A DNA stretch of 64,000 bases from Porphyridium purpureum (lineage: Eukaryota; Rhodophyta; Bangiophyceae; Porphyridiales; Porphyridiaceae): NCBI GenBank assembly GCA_008690995.1, contig VRMN01000011.1, positions 124,001 to 188,000 of the forward strand, in the 5' to 3' direction. Position numbers and translations under genes: made by a program. Numbering within the stretch: position 1 is the stretch's first letter; each line of letters opens with the position of its first letter. The notes beneath the pieces were generated by a model. The model had not been told where the DNA came from. It worked only from the letters and a program-made list of their open reading frames with translations, and did no database searches. Below, one piece after another: positions 49,098 to 58,386 of the stretch.

Positions 49098-50057
49098 ATG
49101 GGGACAGTAGCCTTTCTGGTAAATTTTGTAGGGTCCGGCCGCGAGACCCGCGTGCCGCGACTCGCGGCCGGGGGCGTGCGCTCCTGTGCGGCACGCCGCG
49201 CGGTGGCGATTCGCCGATGCCACGCTTTTGAGCTGCACGCTTCGGCGGCGTCGGCCGGGACGATTGAAACGTCGAGCGTGCGTGAGAAGGAGCTTCCATA
49301 CGAGCGCAGCATCGCTGGAGAGGAGTTTGAGCTGCTGTTTATGCCATTCGTCTTGCACCAAAATAAGGTGATGCGCGATACGTTTCAGGTGAGCGACCTC
49401 CCGTTTGATGACGAGCTCGCATTCCAGTCGAGCACCAAGAAGGCGGCCCGCATTGAGAGCTGGTGCTACAAGACTCCAGAGTTTCGCAAAATCCGCTCTA
49501 CTTATATTGACGCGGGTATCCAGGCACAGGTGTTCAATTCTGTGTGGTACCCAGACCCAAAGTATGACCTGCCGTTGCTTGGGATTGACTTTTTGTCGTT
49601 CGGCAAGAAGAAGGTGATCTGCATCATGGATTTCCAGCCGCTGACGCAGGACGCAGCTTATCTGGAAAAGTATATCTCGCCGCTGGCGCCCGTCAAAGCA
49701 AAGTACAAGTCGCTGGCAGGGGAAATGAGCGCCAAATTCTACGACGAAAATGTCTTTTTCTCGAAGCAGCTGGCTTTCGGACGCTTTGACAATGCAGGTC
49801 CAGTCATGGAAGAACTCTTTCCGGCCTTCAAGGAATACCTTGACGTCTATTTTGAGCATATGCAGAGTGCGACGCCCACTTCTGACCCAGAACAAATTGC
49901 GCTCAACTTGCAGCGCCAGAAGGATTATGACCAGTATTCGGCCGAGCGTGACCCGGCGATCGGGCTCTTTTCGACATACTTTGGCCCTGAATGGGCCGAA
50001 AAGTTCACGCATGAGTTCCTGTTCGAGCACAGCGTCCCCGTGCCACCGAAAAAGTAG
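49098..50057 (+). CDS. pebB: Phycoerythrobilin:ferredoxin oxidoreductase
   Basis: A 319-residue ferredoxin-dependent bilin reductase. It reduces 15,16-dihydrobiliverdin to phycoerythrobilin, the chromophore of phycoerythrin. PebB rather than PcyA or PebA is indicated by FNSVWYPDPKYDLPLLGIDF followed by SFGKKKVICIMDFQPL, by MSAKFYDENVFFSKQLAFGRF, and above all by the C-terminal YSAERDPAIGLFSTYFG and W-A-x-x-F-T-H-E-F-L-F, which match cyanobacterial PebB as I know it. Residues 1-55 form a transit peptide (NFVGS near residue 9, many Arg/Ala). The enzyme should act in the plastid stroma, usually with PebA, which is not in this window. The start is the first ATG. It is the strongest taxonomic marker here for a phycobilin-containing alga. 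Confidence 0.93.
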   Translation: MGTVAFLVNFVGSGRETRVPRLAAGGVRSCAARRAVAIRRCHAFELHASAASAGTIETSSVREKELPYERSIAGEEFELLFMPFVLHQNKVMRDTFQVSDLPFDDELAFQSSTKKAARIESWCYKTPEFRKIRSTYIDAGIQAQVFNSVWYPDPKYDLPLLGIDFLSFGKKKVICIMDFQPLTQDAAYLEKYISPLAPVKAKYKSLAGEMSAKFYDENVFFSKQLAFGRFDNAGPVMEELFPAFKEYLDVYFEHMQSATPTSDPEQIALNLQRQKDYDQYSAERDPAIGLFSTYFGPEWAEKFTHEFLFEHSVPVPPKK

Positions 50058-50507
50058 ACCGCTTTTGAGCTGGCTCGCCCTCGTTCTGAGCAAATAATCA
50101 AATCACCACTTTCTTGTTTGTCTGCAAATTCTCAGTGTCGGCATTCCTCGTCAAATCGTGTGAGCCATGCCATGAGATCCAGCTGGATTCGCTTCATCTC
50201 TGGCTCGCATGTCCCGATGCTTGGCAGACCGGCTCTATGTAATCTTGACGTTCACAGACCTTCTCGTCTACGCGTGCGCCTCTGACCTGGTGATTTGTTT
50301 ACAGGGCATCGGCATGCGCAGGTCTTTCGACACCGTCCATCAGTGAGCGACGCGCGCTTGTGCGTCACGTTCCTTCTGCAAACGAGGCCAATTTTACTAT
50401 ATTTCCTTCATCAGGTGACAAGGCGACGTCGGGGCACAGTCACGTGGTGAAGCGAAAGGGATTGTGGCGGTCGGGCAGCACGTGACGGTTATTTCGTCCA
50501 TCCACTC
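50058..50507. other. Intergenic, PebB to BolA
   Basis: About 450 bases with no gene or repeat recognised; it should hold the BolA promoter. Confidence 0.4.
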
Positions 50508-50951
50508 ATGGCGTTTGCGCCTTCGTTGCGACTGCACGTGTCGGCTTGGTTCGTGGGGAGCGCTCCGTTTCGATCCAGAGCGAGTGTTGCGGCAAAAGCT
50601 GCGCCGCAATTCGCGACAGTGAGGAGCAACCGCGCGATCGGGCAATCTCTCAGACTCATGATGAGCGCTTCCGGGCAGCAGGATGGCTCGGGAGGAGACT
50701 CGCTCGTCAGTGTGGTGGAGAAAAAAATCCGCGCGTCGCTCGAACCGGTCGCGTTGGAGGTGACACCTACTTTTGGCGATCCGAATGGGAGCCACGTCAC
50801 GATCTCTGTGGTCTCCAGCAAATTTGATGGTCTTCGTATGATGCCGCGCCATCAAATGGTGTACAAGGCCATTTTCGATGAGCTCCAAAGCGGCGCGATC
50901 CATGCCGTGGACAGCATCGACGCCAAGACCCCGGCCGAGGCGGGAATGTAA
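50508..50951 (+). CDS. BolA-family protein, plastid
   Basis: A 147-residue BolA protein. The C-terminal domain (about 62-147) shows the class II KH-like fold: VVEKKIRASLEPVALEVTPTF, then GSHVTISVVSSKFDGL, then the conserved H-Q-M-V-Y helix (RHQMVYKAIFDEL) and GAIHAVDSIDAKTP. BolA proteins bind monothiol glutaredoxins and share or tune a [2Fe-2S] cluster. The N-terminal 55 residues are Arg/Ala/Ser-rich with AWFVGSAPF, a plastid transit peptide of the same style as neighbouring genes. The start ATG at 50508 is the first in frame. It is the third plastid gene in a row on this strand. Confidence 0.92.
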   Translation: MAFAPSLRLHVSAWFVGSAPFRSRASVAAKAAPQFATVRSNRAIGQSLRLMMSASGQQDGSGGDSLVSVVEKKIRASLEPVALEVTPTFGDPNGSHVTISVVSSKFDGLRMMPRHQMVYKAIFDELQSGAIHAVDSIDAKTPAEAGM

Positions 50952-52239
50952 GGGATTGCTCATGCGGACCCATCTCATGTTACCCACGACAAGGACCGCT
51001 GGTCTTCTTTTTCTCATATCACCAGCTGTGCGATATAATGGTGTATTCCTGTCAGACAGATCGTATCGACAGAAAAGGGCATGCACGGATATTATTTGTC
51101 GGGAACGCTTGAACCGTTTGAGACTTCGAGCAGCCAGCATGTAAACCCCGCTGCAGCAACATGAAAGCTTTATTTTGTTGGTTTGCATGTAGGGTGGGAG
51201 TCGGTGCTTCTGCATGTCACGGTCGGATGTTTGGTTGTGCGACCTATTCCGTAAAGATTGCTCTGTCCACTATGCCAATGCTTCCTCGTCGGAATTCGGT
51301 GTGCTGCGCGGGGGCTTCATCCTTTCGGGGTACAGCCTATCACCACATCACTGTACTCACACATGGAAACACCACAGATCGCGGGCCCACCATAATAAAA
51401 TAGCCCTATTTTACCATACCTATTTCACAATTTGCGTATGCATGTTTTATGAGAAATCGCACCTCCATTGTTTATGTTGGCGAGGTCTCGGTTCAAACGG
51501 CGAGCGCCCTGTAGCAGTCGCAAGGGGGAGGCCCGCGCCGATAGTGTGCACACGCGGGATCGCAGACAAACGCCGCGTTCCAAAACGATCCGAGTGGAAG
51601 GCGGTCGCGAGTAACAAGGCACGCGCTGCACTGTGTGGTACGGACCACGGACGGCTGCCGCACGACGTGACAACAGCGGCCACGCCAGGCTCAACTGGTT
51701 CGAGCGCCGACATGCGTCGCTCTGTCCAAGCGTTCACACAGCTAAGCGTCAAAACGCTCTGATAAACCGATAACAATAATGAGCAAATCCGACCACAATT
51801 GATAGGAAAATATGTTCAGATGAGGCTTTCTTATTTACCTGTGGCGCTTTCCATGTCAGAACAGCTCCAGTTTAGTATGAAAGACTTCTAGCACTCGACG
51901 CTCCCAACCTTTCAAATGACATAGTAAAACAGCATAACTTTATCTTTAAATTCTCGCACGCTTGATGATGACAAGCGCACGAACCCGGATGACAGAACCC
52001 TTCTCAGATGACCGAACCCCAGCAACACGACGCACACAGCACAGAGAACACAACCACACGACGCACACAACACAGACGACGAATACCCGGGGCGTGGAAA
52101 ATCCAACGTATAGGGCCTCTACTATTGCCTTTCGCGTCGGCACAGACAGCACCGGTCTCGACAGGGGCAGGGTGTCGTAACGGACAAAGCCGCCGTCTGC
52201 CTTCAGTGCTCCAAGAGCACCGAAACCCCCCAGACACGA
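50952..52239. other. Long intergenic stretch
   Basis: About 1.3 kb without a supportable gene. Several frames on both strands stay open for 70-110 codons but show no family or composition signal. Confidence 0.4.
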
Positions 52240-52572
52240 TGTGCTGCTGGCTCTGCTACACAGGCTCAGCAAAAGGCCCTACGCCTTCCGACGACCACGC
52301 CCAGGCACCCGACACCAAAGAACAACTCTTCCTTTATTCTCTGTGTCCTACTCCCTTGCCTCTACTTCTTCCGCTCTCAAGAAATCCGGGGAACCGCACG
52401 GGCCCGCGCCCATTATATACCCCGCCGTCCTTGCTGTCCTTGACGCGGAAGGGAGAAATTATTTCTCCCAAAGGCTGGGCTTTCCTCCGTTCGTTCCACA
52501 GAACGAAGCCACAGCCAGCCACGTCAGCAAGCGGCTCAATGGGTGCTGGCCGGCCGCTAAGCGGCTCCTGCT
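52240..52572. repeat. Possible older related LTR split by the retrotransposon
   Basis: On the minus strand this flank has GGGGTATATAATGG and AGAGAATAAAGG about 100 bases apart. This is the same order and spacing as the TATA box and AATAAA in the young element's LTR. The part beyond the insertion (58026-58069) ends in AAGACAACA, an LTR-like terminus. Boundaries and a target duplication could not be fixed, so this stays a weak call. Confidence 0.35.
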
Positions 52573-52852
52573 TGTTACCAATGCTGTGCGTCTTTGCCTG
52601 CTTCTCTCTCCGAGCAAGACCTGACCGGCTAGTCCGGGCAGGCGCGTCGCCTTTTTATACCCTTACTTCCGTCAGGGACAGCAAGGCGCCAAGAAAAATG
52701 ACAATGCAAACCATTGGCATTTCTGCGCGCGTCTAGAAGGTTCTGGAACCTCTAGAAGCTTCTAGAAACGGTTAAACGGCCTACCGGTTTAACGGCTTAC
52801 CGGTTTCGGATTAACTGAACCGTTCTAGGTGACTGGGGTCGAACGGATAACA
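52573..52852 (-). repeat. 3' LTR of the Ty3/Gypsy element
   Basis: A 280-base LTR, downstream in the element's own direction. It carries a TATA-like GGGTATAAAAAGG on the minus strand and ends in inverted TGTTA/TAACA. Confidence 0.93.
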
Positions 52853-52971
52853 TCTCCCCCCCTCTTGGCTCGACGTCTCGGCGAGACTCCAAACTAAGTT
52901 GCATTCTTGGCTCGAGGAACCCGCGCTCCGGGAGAAAACCTCTGCCTAGCAAACTTCTCACAATTCCCAAG

Positions 52972-55900
52972 TCATTCAGAGTCAGACTCTTCGATAATTT
53001 TCAACAAGTCTGGCTCAGAATCGGACGCCGGCATTTCGTCGGGTACTTCTTCATCATTTTCCCCTGCCATGTAGTCTTCGCGTCCATAGTATGGCTTCAG
53101 ATGTTGGATCGGAAAAACATCATGACAAGCCACACCCTCGGGCAAAACCACTCGGTAAGCATGCGAGCTTACCTTCTCAATGACAGGCACCGGACCAAGA
53201 AACTTTGGTGCCGCCAAATCACTCTTGTTCGGCCGCAGTTGCGGCGCCGTGACCAACACTTGATCACCAACTTGAAACTCCCGGGCATCCTTGCGTCGAT
53301 CGAAGAACTTCTGCATTCTCCCCTGGGCTTCGATCAAATTGTCGCGGACTTCTTCATGGACTTTGCACAGGCGAAACCAGTGCTCCGCCATGTCCTTCGT
53401 CTGTCCGTCACGCGCAGGCGTCCACCCTTCACTCGGTGGAAACCAAGGATCCCTTCCATATACCACTTTGAACGGCGCGAATCCAGTGGCACTGCTTGGT
53501 GCAGAGTTGTACGCAAACTCGTACAACGGCAAGTCTCGCACCCAGCCACTATTCGTCGCCATCAACTTGAGCATTTCCCGAATCACGCGGTTCACTCGCT
53601 CAGTTTGGCCATCAGTCTGCGGGTGGTTGGCGGTAGACATTGCCAACTTCATGCCCACCCGCTTGCTCAGCTGCTGCCAAAACGTGGACGTAAACAGCGG
53701 ATCTCGGTCCGACACAATTGACTTGGGGTATCCGAAACGGCTCACGACGTGCTTCACGAACAAGTCAGCACAACGTTTTGCTGTCAAGTCCTTGCGCGTC
53801 GGGATGAACAGCGCCATCTTCGAATAGCGATCCACCACAGTCATGATTGCATCACAGCTGCCTTCGCTTCGAGGCAGCTCTGTCACAAAGTCCATCGAGA
53901 TGTCGACCCAAGGTCCTTCTGGGATCGACAAGGGCTTCAGCTTTCCAAACGACCGAATCTCTGACTTTGTCACTTGGCACGCGTGACAAGTCTTCACAAA
54001 ACGGCTCACGTCTCGCTTCATCTTTGGCCAGTAGAAGCGAGTTATCAAAGATGCATACGTCGTGTCCGCTCCACGGTGCCCTGCTGTCGGGATATCGTGG
54101 TGGAGCTGCATGACACGCTCTCTGAACTTCCTCGGCACGCAAACGCGATTCCTCAAGTACAAGAGCCCAGCTTCGGTTCGAAAACCTTGGTGGGTCGGTA
54201 AATCCCCCATCAAAGTACCAAAGTCCGGGTCACTCGAGTACGAACCCACGAATGCCTGGAAACCCGCACCAAATTCATCACACCGAACTTGGTACTCTAG
54301 CGCGTGCAGCTCTGGCTTCCTCGACAAAGCATCGGCTACCACGTTCGACTTTCCCTTCACATAGTCGATTGTGATATCAAACTCGGCCAAAAAGTCCAAC
54401 CACCGTGCTTGCCGGCCATTCAGCTCCTTCTGCGTCATCAGATGTTTCAACGCCTCATGATCTGTATGCAGCACAAACTTTGCCCCGTACAGATAAGGTC
54501 GAAACTCTCGCAGACAGTGAATGACGGCCATGAGCTCACCTTCATAGCTGCTGTACCTGGTCTCTCGGTCCAGCAGCTTCCTTGACGTAAACGCGACCGG
54601 TCTGCCTTCCTGTGCCAGCCATCCCCCCACCGCGACTTCGGAGCGGTCTGTGTACACCTCGAATGGCTTTTCAGGGTCTGGCAAGGCCAACACCGGCGCT
54701 TCCGTCAACATCCCCACAATCTTCTTGAAGGCCGACTTGCCTTCATCTCCCAGTTCGATCAGCTGCTTCTTCGACTTTGCGTGCTGCAACAGCGAAGTCA
54801 GCGGCGCCACCACGGTAGAGTATCCTTTGACAAACCTGCGAAACCAGTTTGTCATTCCCAAAAAGGATCTCAACTCCGTCACCGTCTTTGGCACTGGCCA
54901 ATCTCTCAAAGCTTCCACCTTCCGTGGATCCATCTTCACGCAACCGTTTCCCACAATGTTCCCCAGGTATTCGACTTCAGAAACGAAGAAGCTGCACTTC
55001 TTGCGCTTCAACCGATACCCCGCCTTTTGCAAGCGCGACAACACTTCCTTCAGGACCTCGCCGTGCGACTGCCTATCCTTGGTAAAGACCAAAATATCGT
55101 CCAAGTAGACAATGACGGTCTTGTCCAGCAGATCTGCAAACAGCTCGTTCATGGCCCTCTGAAAAGTTGCCGGCGCGTTGCAAAGACCAAACGGCATCAC
55201 ACGGAACTCGAACTGTCCGTACCTGGTCTGGAACGCGGTCTTCGGCACGTCCTCTCCCCGAACACGCAACTGGTGGTATCCCGATGCCAAATCCAACTTT
55301 GAAAAACAATGAGCTGCACCCAGTCGATCCAGCAACTCATCCATGTTCGGCAACGGATACCGGTCCTTCACAGTTGCGTCGTTCAACGCCCGATAATCAA
55401 CGCACATCCTCATGCTGCCGTCTTTCTTCTTCACGAACAGCACGGGTGCTCCAAACGGGCTCTGACTCGGCTGGACGAATCCTTTGTCCAGCAAGTCATC
55501 CAAAGTCTCTCGGAGGACTTTCAACTCCGCAGGGCTCAGTCGGTAGACCCTGCCCACTCTCACAGGCTTCTCATCTTTCAGCCTAATCACATGCTCCACT
55601 GTTCGGCTCTCAGGCAGCCCTCGCGGCTCCTCGAACAGATTTTCGAAATCATTGAGCATCTTCTTCACAGAGTCAGCTTCTTTGCGCTCCACTGAACAGG
55701 GCTCCTCCCTTCCTTTCAGCACGCCGAGGTAGCACTCTTCTACCTCCTGACTCTTCAACAGCCGACGGAGCTCTTTCCGCGGCACCAGCATCTGCGTCAT
55801 GCTCCAGGCCTTCTTCTCTCCGTAGGCCAACATGCCAGACTGCCAATCAATCACTGGGTTCTCCCGCTTCAGCCACTCCATGCCCAAGATTGCGTCTTGT

Positions 55901-56463
55901 CCCGCAATCCGGCAAATGGCAAAGTTAGCGGCTCCTGAGTACCCATCACTCAGTTCAAACTTGACATTGGAAACTTCTCCGGCTGTTTCCAATACAGACC
56001 CATCCGCTAGGGTCACATGATCTCTCTTCCACGACGCCTTCTGCTTCAGGCCGTCGGATTTCAGCACAAAGTCCACGCTCATGAAGTTGTCCGTCGCGCC
56101 GCTGTCAATCAAAAACGTGGCCTCTCCATCGGACTTGTGCACTTTTCCTCGAACTCGAAGAAGCATGGCAGCTCCCATCCCTCCAAGTTCCTTGATCACG
56201 GGCTGATTTGCGCTCGAGTTTCGCCCACAAGGTTTCGGACAGCCAGACCTTGGCTTACCAAGGCCACCACAGCGGTCTTCATTGCCGCCCCTAGAGATCT
56301 CGTAACGTCTGCGAGCCTCCTTTCCCTCTGACTGTCCGAGGAACCTCTCTACTCGAGCTCCTCGTTTTTTGACTCCAGCGAGTCTCCCTCCAGCTGCTGG
56401 ATAGTCTTCCTTGCCTCGGGACACTTCCTGGCGATGTGTCCCGGCTTTCCACAATTCCAGCAT
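52972..56463 (-). CDS. Pol polyprotein of the Ty3/Gypsy element
   Basis: A retroelement polyprotein frame of about 1160 codons. In order it holds an aspartic protease, reverse transcriptase with YLDD, RNase H, a zinc-binding integrase N-terminus, the integrase core and a C-terminal GPY/F-like module, ending in an acidic tail. No chromodomain was recognised. It overlaps Gag in another frame, as is usual for families that make Gag-Pol by programmed frameshifting. Confidence 0.95.
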   Translation of the reverse strand: MLELWKAGTHRQEVSRGKEDYPAAGGRLAGVKKRGARVERFLGQSEGKEARRRYEISRGGNEDRCGGLGKPRSGCPKPCGRNSSANQPVIKELGGMGAAMLLRVRGKVHKSDGEATFLIDSGATDNFMSVDFVLKSDGLKQKASWKRDHVTLADGSVLETAGEVSNVKFELSDGYSGAANFAICRIAGQDAILGMEWLKRENPVIDWQSGMLAYGEKKAWSMTQMLVPRKELRRLLKSQEVEECYLGVLKGREEPCSVERKEADSVKKMLNDFENLFEEPRGLPESRTVEHVIRLKDEKPVRVGRVYRLSPAELKVLRETLDDLLDKGFVQPSQSPFGAPVLFVKKKDGSMRMCVDYRALNDATVKDRYPLPNMDELLDRLGAAHCFSKLDLASGYHQLRVRGEDVPKTAFQTRYGQFEFRVMPFGLCNAPATFQRAMNELFADLLDKTVIVYLDDILVFTKDRQSHGEVLKEVLSRLQKAGYRLKRKKCSFFVSEVEYLGNIVGNGCVKMDPRKVEALRDWPVPKTVTELRSFLGMTNWFRRFVKGYSTVVAPLTSLLQHAKSKKQLIELGDEGKSAFKKIVGMLTEAPVLALPDPEKPFEVYTDRSEVAVGGWLAQEGRPVAFTSRKLLDRETRYSSYEGELMAVIHCLREFRPYLYGAKFVLHTDHEALKHLMTQKELNGRQARWLDFLAEFDITIDYVKGKSNVVADALSRKPELHALEYQVRCDEFGAGFQAFVGSYSSDPDFGTLMGDLPTHQGFRTEAGLLYLRNRVCVPRKFRERVMQLHHDIPTAGHRGADTTYASLITRFYWPKMKRDVSRFVKTCHACQVTKSEIRSFGKLKPLSIPEGPWVDISMDFVTELPRSEGSCDAIMTVVDRYSKMALFIPTRKDLTAKRCADLFVKHVVSRFGYPKSIVSDRDPLFTSTFWQQLSKRVGMKLAMSTANHPQTDGQTERVNRVIREMLKLMATNSGWVRDLPLYEFAYNSAPSSATGFAPFKVVYGRDPWFPPSEGWTPARDGQTKDMAEHWFRLCKVHEEVRDNLIEAQGRMQKFFDRRKDAREFQVGDQVLVTAPQLRPNKSDLAAPKFLGPVPVIEKVSSHAYRVVLPEGVACHDVFPIQHLKPYYGREDYMAGENDEEVPDEMPASDSEPDLLKIIEESDSE

Positions 56464-57176
56464 TTGAGCTCGGTACGAACACGCCTCTGACCCTGCACAT
56501 GTCCCAGCTCCATCGGGACGGGTCCTTCCTGCGCTGCACGACCGAAAAATGGCGTCCTCACACTTGAATCACGCACGCCGCGGGTCGCATGAATGGCGTC
56601 GTCCACGACCACCGCCACCTGCGCAGCCTCCGCGAACGTACTCACTCCTCGCTTGTACACTTCCAAGCGGACCTCGGGCTTCAGACCCCTCACAAAGCGG
56701 TCCATCATTTCTGCGTCCGACAAGTCCGGAATCACAAGTGCCGCGTCCTGAAAAGCCGCCACATACGCATGGGCCGGGCCTTTCTGCGAAAGACGCGTCA
56801 ACTTGTCCCTTGCACGCCTGATCGAATCCTGCGGCGTGAACCGAGCACTCACGAGGGCAGCAAAATCATTCCACGTCGTGGGGATCTCCTGCGGGTAGCG
56901 TTCGCAGTTTAGAACCCACCAATGAAGCGCCTCTCCCTCGAAATAGTCTGATGCCAAGTCCACAGCACGCCTCTCCGCAAGCAGACGTTTCTCCAAATCG
57001 TCCGGGTGGATGCTCTCCAACAGCCGGCCCAAGATCTTCTTTCTCGCCTGGAACAGCCACGTCTTCACAACCAGAAGGTCCCTCTTCCCGTCGAACCTCA
57101 TCAGACGGGCCTCCTTCGGGCCACGTGGTCCCAGCGTCTCCGAATCAATCTCCATGCTTTCTGGAAACAAGCACAC
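56349..57176 (-). CDS. Gag of the Ty3/Gypsy element
   Basis: A 275-residue Gag-type frame: a helical retrotransposon Gag domain (FEGEALHWW, then FTPQDSIRRARDKL) and one CCHC zinc knuckle, CWNCGKPGHIARKC, near the C-terminus. It lies between the leader next to the 5' LTR and Pol. Confidence 0.93.
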   Translation of the reverse strand: MCLFPESMEIDSETLGPRGPKEARLMRFDGKRDLLVVKTWLFQARKKILGRLLESIHPDDLEKRLLAERRAVDLASDYFEGEALHWWVLNCERYPQEIPTTWNDFAALVSARFTPQDSIRRARDKLTRLSQKGPAHAYVAAFQDAALVIPDLSDAEMMDRFVRGLKPEVRLEVYKRGVSTFAEAAQVAVVVDDAIHATRGVRDSSVRTPFFGRAAQEGPVPMELGHVQGQRRVRTELKCWNCGKPGHIARKCPEARKTIQQLEGDSLESKNEELE

Positions 57177-57723
57177 TCAACGACGACAACGACACAAACA
57201 GCGAGTCTCCGCTGCTCACACTGTCGAACAGCTGCGCGCAACACGAACGGGCTTCGATTGCCCTCACGAACACAAACCGACACACGAAGCGGTCCTCTCA
57301 CGCACACACACGCACAGCAATCTTCTCACGCAAACACAACAAAGCACACAGCAATCCTCCTCTGTTGCGCTGGATGGGGAGCGGCCCGGGCCTTTGCACT
57401 GGGGCGGGGATTATAGATGCGATCTTGTATGGAGGTGTTCGGCGCCTACCTTCGCAAAGGTGGTCGTGCGACACTAGGATGAATCCTAGTGAAGGCTGAC
57501 CGTTACGGCTCTTGCCTACTAATGCGTGCTAAGGCAGAGAGCGAGTCCGCCGTCAAGGCCTAGGCCTATCGTACAGCCAAGACTGAGACCCGCTTCCACC
57601 CGTCGCACCCTCCGGATCGACTTACTCGAACCCCCTTACCCGCAGACTCTCCCACCCAGGCAACCCCAGAGAAACTCTAAGAGAACCTTAGAGCAACCCC
57701 AGGTAACCAGCGATGATACCAAA

Positions 57724-58020
57724 TGTTACCAATGCTGTGCCTTTATTCTCTCTCTCTTCTTCTTACCTCTTCTGTCTCCGAGCAAGACCTGACCGGCTAG
57801 TCCGGGCAGGCGCGTCGCCTTTTTATACCCTTACTTCCGTCAGGGACAGCAAGGCGCCAAGAAAAATGACAATGCAAACCATTGGCATTTCTGCGCGCGT
57901 CTAGAAGGTTCTGGAACCTCTAGAAGCTTCTAGAAACGGTTAAACGGCCTACCGGTTTAACGGCTTACCGGTTTCGGATTAACTGAACCGTTCTAGGTGA
58001 CTGGGGTCGAACGGATAACA
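57724..58020 (-). repeat. 5' LTR of the Ty3/Gypsy element
   Basis: A 297-base LTR, upstream in the element's direction. On the minus strand it has GGGTATAAAAAGG and, further on, AGAGAATAAAGG, a likely poly(A) signal before the TAACA end. Confidence 0.93.
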
Positions 58021-58081
58021 CTGCTTCCCTCGGACACGCGACTTCGGCTCCTCGGGGCGAAAGACAACAATGCACAAACCA

Positions 58082-58128
58082 GAGGTACAGGGTAAAAAAC
58101 CACGCGGGCGAAAAAGCCCCTGTACCTC
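58082..58128. repeat. Inverted repeat (hairpin 1) upstream of cysteine-rich paralog B
   Basis: GAGGTACAGGG at 58082-58092 and its exact reverse complement CCCTGTACCTC at 58118-58128, with a 25-base loop. It contains the GTACAG core seen elsewhere in the window. Confidence 0.8.
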
Positions 58129-58138
58129 AAACAATTCC

Positions 58139-58176
58139 GAGACGCCGTACCTCCGGGTGTACACCCAGGGCGTCTC
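58139..58176. repeat. Inverted repeat (hairpin 2) with inner palindrome
   Basis: GAGACGCC at 58139-58146 pairs with GGCGTCTC at 58169-58176. Inside lies the perfect 12-base palindrome GGGTGTACACCC (58155-58166). The arms extend further outward (CCGAGACGCC against GGCGTCTCTCGG) with a small bulge. It lies about 210 bases before the start codon at 58387. Confidence 0.8.
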
Positions 58177-58386
58177 TCGGACCGGAACACTTTTAATCCA
58201 TGTTTATCATAGAGAAGGTACAGTCTGCCCGCCACATCATGCTGACGTGAAACCCTAACGATGTGGAGTAGGTTGGACGACGGCCGCGAGTATCCAGCAT
58301 GGCGAGAAGGGCGAAGGGGGAGTGCGGAAGGCGTTTGGCGCTGATTGTGGGTCTTGGGCATCTGTTCACAGAGAAGCAAGCTCAGA

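Larger units (their letters stand above)
52573..58020 (-). mobile_element. Ty3/Gypsy LTR retrotransposon, young and whole-looking
   Basis: A 5.45-kb LTR element on the minus strand. Two LTRs (52573-52852 and 57724-58020) begin TGTTA and end TAACA. The host bases CTGCT occur directly outside both ends (52568-52572 and 58021-58025), an exact 5-bp target duplication. A purine tract (GAGGGGGGGAGA on the minus strand) abuts the LTR at 52853, and TGGTATCA next to the other LTR resembles an initiator-Met tRNA primer site. Gag and Pol frames follow in the usual order, and the domain order protease, RT, RNase H, integrase is that of Metaviridae. The LTRs look identical except for one short pyrimidine-rich block, so insertion was recent. 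No obvious breaks were seen. Confidence 0.95.
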
